Shown piece by piece: positions 1 through 5,879 of a DNA stretch of 5,879 nt (within the stretch, counting starts at the first letter, position 1; the number at the start of each line of letters is the position of its first letter). The DNA is from JBFKPQ01 sp041628225 (GTDB lineage Bacteria > Actinomycetota > Acidimicrobiia > Spongiisociales > JAENVV01), in contig JBFKPQ010000151.1 in assembly GCA_041628225.1 (NCBI GenBank), positions 1 to 5,879 on the forward strand. The letters are read 5' to 3'. The notes under the pieces are model-generated. The model had not been told where the DNA came from. It saw only the letters and a program-made list of their open reading frames with translations, and ran no database searches. A program made the translations under genes and the position numbers.

Positions 1-1525
<1,525 letters not shown>

Positions 1526-1554
1526 TTGGAGCGGCCGAGGCGGGCCGGTAACCT
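1526..1554 (+). promoter_or_regulatory. Candidate promoter for a near-leaderless transcript of the VUT gene
   Basis: TTGGAG (1526-1531) begins directly after the clpC stop codon and is separated by exactly 17 bases from TAACCT (1549-1554). The latter fits the TAnnnT -10 pattern common in actinobacteria. A -10 box ending at 1554 would start transcription near 1561, about three bases before the ATG at 1564. No purine-rich Shine-Dalgarno precedes that ATG (the preceding bases are CCGCCCTC). The two facts together suggest a leaderless or nearly leaderless mRNA. Each hexamer matches the classical consensus at only three positions, so this remains a prediction. Confidence 0.4.
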
Positions 1555-1563
1555 GCCGCCCTC

Positions 1564-2226
1564 ATGAAACGGGCCGTCACCGTCGTCACCGTCCTCAGCG
1601 CGACCTATGTGGCCGCCCAGATGATGGCGGACATCGCCTCGCTGCGGATCGTCACGGTGGCCGGCTTCTCGATGGACGCCGGCACCCTCGTGTACCCGTT
1701 CACGTTCACGATCCGCGACCTCGTCCACAAGGTGGCCGGAAAACGGGTGGCCCGACTGCTCATCGTCTCGGCTGCGGCCATCAATCTGCTGATGGCCGGG
1801 CTGTTCTGGGTGGTGGCCGGCCTCACGCCCGACCTCGAAGTGGGACAGCAACTCGAGTTCGGTGTCGTCTTGGCGCCTGTCTGGCGGATCGTCTTCGCCT
1901 CCATCATCGCCGAGGTGGTGGCCGAACTGATCGACACCGAGGTCTACGCGGCGTGGGTGCGGCGTCTCGGCCGGCGCCTGCAGTGGGGACGGGTCCTGGT
2001 CTCGAACGCGGTGTCCGTTCCGCTCGACTCGGCGATCTTCGTGTCCATCGCCTTCCTGGGCGTACTCCCCAATCCGGTCGTGTGGGCCGTGTTCTGGAGC
2101 AACGTCCTCGTGAAGGGCCTCGTCACGGTTGCGTCGATTCCACTGATCTATGCCGTTCGTCCCACGAAGATCGAAGGGCTGTCGGACGATGGTGAGTTTC
2201 GGGAGCCGGCACCGCTCGGCGGCTGA
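1564..2226 (+). CDS. VUT/YhhQ-family membrane transporter (probable queuosine precursor transporter)
   Basis: This 220-residue multi-pass inner-membrane protein resembles COG1738/DUF165. The characterised member, E. coli YhhQ, imports the queuosine precursors preQ0 and preQ1. About six hydrophobic stretches are visible (roughly 3-30, 38-50, 63-87, 101-122, 146-167 and 171-198). Family-like landmarks are AGTLVYPFTFTIRDLV (39-54, the usual AG-hydrophobic-P-(F/Y)-RD/SD stretch with D52), AELIDTEVY (120-128) and a second PLDSAIFVSIAFLG (153-166). Many members carry NEVYGKK after the first Asp, but here the region reads HKVAGKR (55-61), so this is a divergent subgroup and the substrate is uncertain. 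The C-terminal tail after about 199 is hydrophilic. The ATG at 1564 is 38 bases past the clpC stop. It lacks a Shine-Dalgarno and is chosen because the hydrophobic N-terminal segment begins right there. It could instead carry another small heterocyclic molecule. Confidence 0.8.
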   Translation: MKRAVTVVTVLSATYVAAQMMADIASLRIVTVAGFSMDAGTLVYPFTFTIRDLVHKVAGKRVARLLIVSAAAINLLMAGLFWVVAGLTPDLEVGQQLEFGVVLAPVWRIVFASIIAEVVAELIDTEVYAAWVRRLGRRLQWGRVLVSNAVSVPLDSAIFVSIAFLGVLPNPVVWAVFWSNVLVKGLVTVASIPLIYAVRPTKIEGLSDDGEFREPAPLGG

Positions 2227-2245
2227 ATGCCCGCTCGGATCGATC

Positions 2246-2251
2246 TAGACT
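2246..2251 (+). promoter_or_regulatory. Candidate -10 box (TAGACT) of the BMP lipoprotein gene
   Basis: TAGACT lies in the 71-base gap between the VUT gene and the BMP gene and fits TAnnnT. Transcription would start near 2258, giving a 5' leader of about 40 bases that holds an inverted repeat (2259-2276) and a strong Shine-Dalgarno, AGGAGG (2283-2288). The 17-base-spaced -35 position (2223-2228, CTGAAT) is a poor match and overlaps the upstream stop codon. An activator or a -35-independent promoter is possible. The same TCTAGRCT core recurs upstream of the ATPase gene. Confidence 0.4.
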
Positions 2252-2258
2252 TGCCTCG

Positions 2259-2276
2259 GTCGGCACGAACGCCGAC
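2259..2276 (+). repeat. Perfect 6-bp inverted repeat in the BMP gene leader (hairpin or operator)
   Basis: GTCGGC (2259-2264) and GCCGAC (2271-2276) are exact reverse complements separated by ACGAAC. The element begins within a base or two of the predicted transcription start and ends six bases before the AGGAGG ribosome site. As RNA it would be a stable 5' hairpin that leaves the ribosome site free, a typical mRNA-stabilising position. As DNA it would be a dyad suited to a dimeric repressor just downstream of the -10 box. It has no T-tract, so it is not an intrinsic terminator. Confidence 0.5.
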
Positions 2277-2297
2277 AGATTCAGGAGGCAAACTCAG

Positions 2298-3347
2298 ATG
2301 AGGAATCGGAAGTTTCGCACGCTGTTCGCGGCGCTCATGGCACTCACGTTGGTGCTCGCGGCATGCGGCGGCGACACCGCCGGCGACGGCGACAAGAAGG
2401 TCTGCCAGGTGACCGACACCGGCGGCGTCGACGACAAGACGTTCAACCAGACCGCCTACGCGGGTGCGACGCGCTTCGCCGCCGACAACGACGGCTGGGA
2501 AGCCAAGGTGCTCGAGTCGCAGGCCGAAACGGATTACGAGACGAACATCAACTCGTTCATCGACGAGGGTTGTGACCTGATCGTGACGGTCGGCTTCCTG
2601 CTCGACGCGGCCACGGCGGCTGCGGCGGACGCCAACCCCGATCAGAACTTCACGATCGTCGACTTCGCGTACGACCCGGTGAAGCCCAACGTCCTCGGAC
2701 TGGTCTACAACACCGATGAAGCTGCGTTCCTGGCGGGCTATCTGGCCGCCGGCATGACGGAGACCGGCAAGGTCGGCACCTTCGGCGGCATCAACATTCC
2801 GCCGGTGACGATCTTCATGAACGGCTTCTGGTACGGCGTCGACCGCTACAACCAGGACAACGGCACGAGCGTCGAAGTTCTGGGCTGGGATCCGATGAAC
2901 CCGGATGCGGGCCTGTTCACCGGCAACTTCGAGAGCCTCGATGACGGCCGCTCGTTCGCCCAGAACCTGGTCGACGAAGGCGCCGACATCGTGATGCCGG
3001 TCGCAGGGCCGGTGGGCCTCGGATCGGCGGCGCTGGCTGCCGAACTCGGCACCGACACGCTGAAGATCATCGGCGTCGACACCGACGCCTACGTCGCCGA
3101 CGAGCAGAACCAGAGCGTCTACCTGACGTCCGTCCTCAAGAAGATGGACAACACGGTGTACGACGCCGCTCAGCAGGTCGCCGATGGCACGTTCGAAGGT
3201 GGTCTCATCGTCGGTACGCTCGCCAACGACGGCGTTGGCCTGGCCCCGTATCACGACTTCGACAGCGCCATTCCGCAGGACCTGAAGGACGCGATCGAGT
3301 CCCTCAAGGCCGGAATCATCGACGGGTCTGTCAGCGTCAGCGGCTGA
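2298..3347 (+). CDS. BMP-family nucleoside-binding lipoprotein of an ABC importer
   Basis: This is the extracytoplasmic substrate-binding protein (PF02608, BMP/PnrA/Med family) of an ABC importer; characterised members bind purine nucleosides. The 349 residues start with a lipoprotein signal: basic MRNRKFR, a hydrophobic core, and the lipobox LAAC with lipidation at C23, followed by a flexible GGDTAGDGD linker. The family hallmark VTDTGGVDDKTFNQTA spans 38-53. Further landmarks are IVDFAYD (120-126), NTDEAAFLAGYLAAG (138-152), KVGTFGG (158-164), NGFWYGVDRYN (175-185) and IIGVDTD (257-263). By analogy with PnrA, F49/N50, D122 and D261 are likely ligand contacts. Two cysteines, C36 and C92, sit at the starts of strands expected to be neighbours. 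The ATG is placed by AGGAGG at 2283-2288 with nine bases of spacing. The gene precedes its ATPase and permease and is followed by a strong hairpin. Nucleoside specificity is inferred from the family. Confidence 0.93.
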   Translation: MRNRKFRTLFAALMALTLVLAACGGDTAGDGDKKVCQVTDTGGVDDKTFNQTAYAGATRFAADNDGWEAKVLESQAETDYETNINSFIDEGCDLIVTVGFLLDAATAAAADANPDQNFTIVDFAYDPVKPNVLGLVYNTDEAAFLAGYLAAGMTETGKVGTFGGINIPPVTIFMNGFWYGVDRYNQDNGTSVEVLGWDPMNPDAGLFTGNFESLDDGRSFAQNLVDEGADIVMPVAGPVGLGSAALAAELGTDTLKIIGVDTDAYVADEQNQSVYLTSVLKKMDNTVYDAAQQVADGTFEGGLIVGTLANDGVGLAPYHDFDSAIPQDLKDAIESLKAGIIDGSVSVSG

Positions 3348-3369
3348 TCGGCACGTTCGTCGAGATGGT

Positions 3370-3395
3370 TTGGAGGGGCCTTCGGGCCCCTCCAA
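3370..3395 (+). terminator. 11-bp perfect hairpin with UUCG tetraloop between the binding protein and ATPase genes
   Basis: TTGGAGGGGCC (3370-3380) pairs exactly with GGCCCCTCCAA (3385-3395) around the loop TTCG, closed by a C-G pair, the extra-stable cUUCGg arrangement. It begins 22 bases after the BMP stop codon. No run of T follows (ACGCGTGTCG), so as an intrinsic terminator it is of the U-less kind often predicted in actinobacteria. It may equally protect the 3' end of the binding-protein mRNA from exonucleases while letting some polymerase read through. Confidence 0.75.
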
Positions 3396-3422
3396 CGCGT
3401 GTCGCGGATGATCGTGGTGGTC

Positions 3423-3428
3423 TAGGCT
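3423..3428 (+). promoter_or_regulatory. Candidate -10 box (TAGGCT) for the ATPase-permease transcript
   Basis: TAGGCT fits TAnnnT and lies 27 bases past the terminator hairpin. The predicted start near 3435 would leave a leader of about 22 bases containing the AGAGGG ribosome site. The context TCTAGGCT nearly repeats TCTAGACT at 2244-2251, upstream of the BMP gene. The -35 position (TGTCGC at 3400-3405) is weak. A separate promoter here would explain how the ATPase and permease are expressed after the hairpin, though read-through is an alternative. Confidence 0.38.
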
Positions 3429-3430
3429 GA

Positions 3431-3456
3431 CCGGGCGTCGAGAGGGTGGTCGCCGG
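3431..3456 (+). promoter_or_regulatory. Ribosome site of the ATPase gene lying in the loop of a possible bulged hairpin
   Basis: The purine-rich AGAGGG (3441-3446) is ten bases before the GTG at 3457 and supports that start over the in-frame TTG at 3463, which would be 16 bases away. The flanks CCGGGCG (3431-3437) and CGCCGG (3451-3456) can pair if one G is bulged, placing the ribosome site in a 13-base loop directly before the start codon. The pairing is short and chance cannot be excluded in such GC-rich DNA. Confidence 0.35.
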
Positions 3457-4962
3457 GTGCGGTTGGAACTGAGGGACATCACCAAACGGTTTCCCGGTGT
3501 GCTGGCCAACGACCAGGTGAGTCTCGACGTCCAGTCCGGAGAGATCCTCGCCCTTCTCGGAGAGAACGGCGCCGGAAAGAGCACGCTCATGAACGTCCTG
3601 TACGGCCTCTACTCGGCCGACGAGGGCGAGATCCTCATCGATGGCGTCCCGCAGATGTTCCACGGTCCCGGCGACGCCATCGCCGCCGGCATCGGCATGG
3701 TGCATCAGCACTTCATGCTCGTTCCCGTGTTCGACGTGGCCGAGAACGTCATCTTGGGTGTGGAACCGACCAATGCGGCCGGGGTCATCGACATGGACGA
3801 GGCGCGCCGCGAAGTCCGGGAGATCTCTGCCCGGTACGGGCTGGAGGTCGATCCGCGGGCGATCATCGAGGATCTGCCCGTGGGGATCCAGCAACGCGTC
3901 GAGATCATCAAGGTCTTGTTCCGCGAAGCCGAGGTGCTCGTGTTCGACGAGCCCACCGCCGTGCTCACGCCGCAAGAGGTCGACGAGTTCTTCGGCATCC
4001 TGCGAGGCCTCCGAGACGCCGGCAAGGCGATCATCTTCATCACGCACAAGCTGAAGGAGGTGCTCGAGATCGCCGATCGCATCGCGGTGCTGCGGCGCGG
4101 CAAGATCGTCGGATCCGCCGATCCCAAGGCGACGAACAAGGAAGAACTGGCGGAGATGATGGTGGGCCGCCCCGTCGAGCTCACCGTCGACAAGACGCCG
4201 GCTCAGCCGCGCGATGTCGTTCTCGAAGTGCGGGAACTGGTCGTGCTCGACGACCGGAACCACCATGCCGTCGACGGGGTCACGTTCGAGGTCAAGGCCG
4301 GAGAGATCGTCGGTGTGGCTGGTGTGCAAGGAAACGGTCAGACCGAACTCGTCGAGGCGCTCACGGGCCTCTCGACCGTCCTGTCCGGAAGCGTTCGTCT
4401 CAAAGGCGTCGAGGTCACTCACGCCACGCCGCGCCAGATCCACGAACAGGCCGTCGCCCACATCCCCGAGGACCGGCAGCGGTCCGGTCTGGTGCTGTCG
4501 TTCACCGTCGCCGAGAACATGGTGCTCGACGCGTACTACCACGAGCCCTATTCGAGGGGCGTCCGGATGGACTGGGACGCCACCCGGCAGGTGGCGTCCC
4601 AGCTCGTACAGGAGTACGACGTACGAACCCCCGGGATCGAGGTGCGCGTCGGCGATCTCTCGGGCGGCAATCAGCAGAAGGTCATCGTCGCTCGGGAGTT
4701 CTCGCGCGACGTCGATTTGGTCGTGGCGAGTCAGCCGACCCGCGGCCTCGACGTGGGATCCATCGAGTACATCCATGAGCGGATCGTCCAAGAGCGCGAC
4801 GAGGGCGCCGCCATTCTCATCGTTTCCACCGAGCTGGACGAGATCCTGGCGCTCGCCGATCGGGTGCTCGTGATGTTCCGCGGCAAGATCGTCGCAGAAA
4901 AGCGTGGTTCGGAGACCAATGCCACGGAACTGGGTCTCTACATGGCCGGGGTCACGGACTGA
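3457..4962 (+). CDS. Nucleoside ABC importer, fused double-domain ATP-binding protein (NupO/RbsA type)
   Basis: This cytoplasmic ATPase energises nucleoside uptake with the BMP lipoprotein and the two permeases. It has 501 residues, normal for the sugar/nucleoside CUT2-like class (COG3845; characterised relatives are B. subtilis NupO and L. lactis NupA). The first nucleotide-binding domain has Walker A GENGAGKST (35-43), Q-loop Q84, a degenerate signature LPVGIQQR (140-147), Walker B LVFDEP (161-166) and H-loop H197. In the second domain the Walker A lysine is replaced (GVQGNGQT, 289-296, Q295), the signature LSGGNQQK (401-408) is canonical, and the Walker B acids are replaced (VVASQPTRGLD, 422-432, with S425 and Q426). 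These changes are usual in this family and leave one hydrolytic site, built from NBD1 Walker motifs and the NBD2 signature. Translation begins at GTG, since no ATG is suitably placed and MRLELRDITKRFPGV aligns with the family N-terminus. The stop overlaps the permease ATG by one base. Confidence 0.95.
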   Translation: MRLELRDITKRFPGVLANDQVSLDVQSGEILALLGENGAGKSTLMNVLYGLYSADEGEILIDGVPQMFHGPGDAIAAGIGMVHQHFMLVPVFDVAENVILGVEPTNAAGVIDMDEARREVREISARYGLEVDPRAIIEDLPVGIQQRVEIIKVLFREAEVLVFDEPTAVLTPQEVDEFFGILRGLRDAGKAIIFITHKLKEVLEIADRIAVLRRGKIVGSADPKATNKEELAEMMVGRPVELTVDKTPAQPRDVVLEVRELVVLDDRNHHAVDGVTFEVKAGEIVGVAGVQGNGQTELVEALTGLSTVLSGSVRLKGVEVTHATPRQIHEQAVAHIPEDRQRSGLVLSFTVAENMVLDAYYHEPYSRGVRMDWDATRQVASQLVQEYDVRTPGIEVRVGDLSGGNQQKVIVAREFSRDVDLVVASQPTRGLDVGSIEYIHERIVQERDEGAAILIVSTELDEILALADRVLVMFRGKIVAEKRGSETNATELGLYMAGVTD

Positions 4963-5879
4963 TGGCCGACGAACGCCCTCCTTCCAACGGCCGAGACCGG
5001 CTGACGACCGCGGTTCTGTCGGAGATGACGGGGCGCGGCCTCGACTGGAAGGCGATTCTCCTCGTCCCGGCGCTGGCGGTCCTGACGGCGCTCCTCATCG
5101 GTGGCCTCATCATCTTCCTGTCGGGTGAGAGCATCGGCACGGTCATGGACGCCTACGGCGGTCTGGCGCGCGGCTCGTTCGGCTCTGTCCGCGCCGTATC
5201 GGAAACGCTGACGAACGCCGCGCCGCTCATCCTGGCCGGTCTGGCCGTGGGCATCGGCTTCCAAGCCGGCCTGTTCAACATCGGCGGCGAGGGCCAGATC
5301 CTCATCGGCGGCATGACCGCATTGGCCGCCGGCATCTCGTTCTCCTGGATGCCCATCTTCATTCATCTGCCGCTGGCGCTGCTGGCCGGCATCATCGGCG
5401 GAGCGGTGTGGGGAGGCGTGCCGGGCTGGCTGCGCGCCCAGACCGGCGCTCATGAGGTCATCACCACGATCATGTTCAACCAGATCGCCATCCGGCTCGT
5501 GGACTATCTGCTGAAGACCACGTTCTATCAGGCCGAGGGCAGGACGGATCCGGTCTCTGCCACCGTGCTCGAATCCGCCCGCCTCCCGCGGCTGCTCGAG
5601 TGGGTCGATCCCCGGCTGCGGGTCAACGCGGGCATCATCGTTGCGATTCTCTTCGCCTGGTTCATCCACTGGCTGCTGTACAAGTCGACGATCGGCTACG
5701 AGTTCCGAGCCGTGGGGGCCAATCCGGACGCCGCCAAATACGGCGGGATGCGCGTGGGTCTCACCTATGTCCTCGTGATGGCGGTCGCCGGCGCGGCCGC
5801 CGGGCTGGGTGGGGCCAACCAGGTGCTCGGCGTCCTCGGCCGGGCGACGCCCGGCTTTTCGGCGAACATCGGATTCGAC
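4962..5879 (+). CDS. Nucleoside ABC importer permease, NupP/YufP type (3' truncated)
   Basis: This is the first membrane subunit of the nucleoside importer (PF02653 BPD_transp_2, COG4603; relatives NupP and L. lactis NupB). The frame stays open for 306 residues to the last base, against a usual family length of roughly 350-370, so only the C-terminus is missing. After a hydrophilic N-terminus of about 29 residues, hydrophobic segments lie at about 30-53, 86-106, 112-125, 131-155, 165-184, 222-240 and 266-292. Family landmarks are TNAAPLILAGLAVGIGFQAG (84-103), FNIGGEGQ (105-112), the conserved cytoplasmic loop TGAHEVITTIMFNQIA (161-176), which is likely the coupling region for the ATPase, and FRAVGANPDAAKYGG (248-262). 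The start ATG forms TGATG with the ATPase stop and has little Shine-Dalgarno, so translation is probably coupled to the ATPase. A second permease (NupQ type) would be expected next, outside the window. Confidence 0.93.
   Translation, partial: MADERPPSNGRDRLTTAVLSEMTGRGLDWKAILLVPALAVLTALLIGGLIIFLSGESIGTVMDAYGGLARGSFGSVRAVSETLTNAAPLILAGLAVGIGFQAGLFNIGGEGQILIGGMTALAAGISFSWMPIFIHLPLALLAGIIGGAVWGGVPGWLRAQTGAHEVITTIMFNQIAIRLVDYLLKTTFYQAEGRTDPVSATVLESARLPRLLEWVDPRLRVNAGIIVAILFAWFIHWLLYKSTIGYEFRAVGANPDAAKYGGMRVGLTYVLVMAVAGAAAGLGGANQVLGVLGRATPGFSANIGFD

Noticed and set aside
1532..1547. Small CGGCC / GGCCG inverted repeat after clpC as a possible terminator
   Set aside because: The stem is only five base pairs, it has no T-tract, and it overlaps the candidate promoter spacer. 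This is expected by chance in GC-rich DNA.
3348..3456. Small RNA or short protein gene in the gap between binding protein and ATPase
   Set aside because: The 109 bases are accounted for by the hairpin, a -10-like box and the ATPase leader. No start codon with a ribosome site and a convincing frame is present.
2148..3590. 480-codon open frame on the minus strand opposite the BMP gene
   Set aside because: It is rich in Asp, Arg, Val and His with no recognisable motif, and it runs across the terminator hairpin and two gene boundaries. The opposite strand encodes a clear BMP lipoprotein.
3337..4791. 484-codon open frame on the minus strand opposite the ATPase gene
   Set aside because: Its composition is the familiar antisense of an ABC ATPase (many His, Asp and Leu), with no domain and no ribosome site suggesting real translation.
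4938..5669. 243-codon open frame on the minus strand opposite the permease gene
   Set aside because: It is Arg/Asp/Gln-rich and featureless, and it lies antisense to a permease whose own frame is uninterrupted and full of family motifs.

Overview
The window is GC-rich with strong G/C preference at third codon positions. It looks like an actinobacterial chromosome segment. The evidence is a ClpC-type (UvrB/C-motif) Clp ATPase, GTG start use, TAnnnT-type -10 boxes, one apparently near-leaderless gene, and the style of the BMP lipoprotein. An Acidimicrobiia-like lineage is my best guess, but that is an impression and not shown by the sequence. All five genes lie on the + strand with short gaps. 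I see no RNA gene, CRISPR array, insertion sequence, attachment site or prophage.

Layout. (1) Positions 1-1525 hold the 3' part of clpC, an AAA+ unfoldase of the ClpCP protease; its N-terminal portion lies outside the window. (2) Positions 1564-2226 encode a small multi-pass membrane protein of the VUT/YhhQ family (COG1738, DUF165), whose characterised members import queuosine precursors. It has no Shine-Dalgarno and probably its own promoter just after the clpC stop. (3) Positions 2298-5879 carry a BMP-family nucleoside ABC importer in the usual order: substrate-binding lipoprotein (2298-3347), double-domain ATPase (3457-4962) and first permease (4962 to the window end, truncated). A second permease is expected just downstream.

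How the genes work together. The lipoprotein should capture a nucleoside (purine nucleosides are the known ligands of PnrA-type homologues) and deliver it to the two-permease channel, which the fused ATPase drives. A perfect 11-bp UUCG-loop hairpin lies between the binding protein and the ATPase. A fresh -10-like box follows it, consistent with making more binding protein than ATPase and permease. The ATPase and permease genes overlap by one base (TGATG), implying translational coupling. ClpC appears to be an unrelated housekeeping neighbour.

Novelty. The window is mostly ordinary. The most interesting points are the small regulatory structures in the three intergenic gaps and the side-by-side placement of a queuosine-precursor-type transporter and a nucleoside importer. 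I did not find a convincing undescribed system here.
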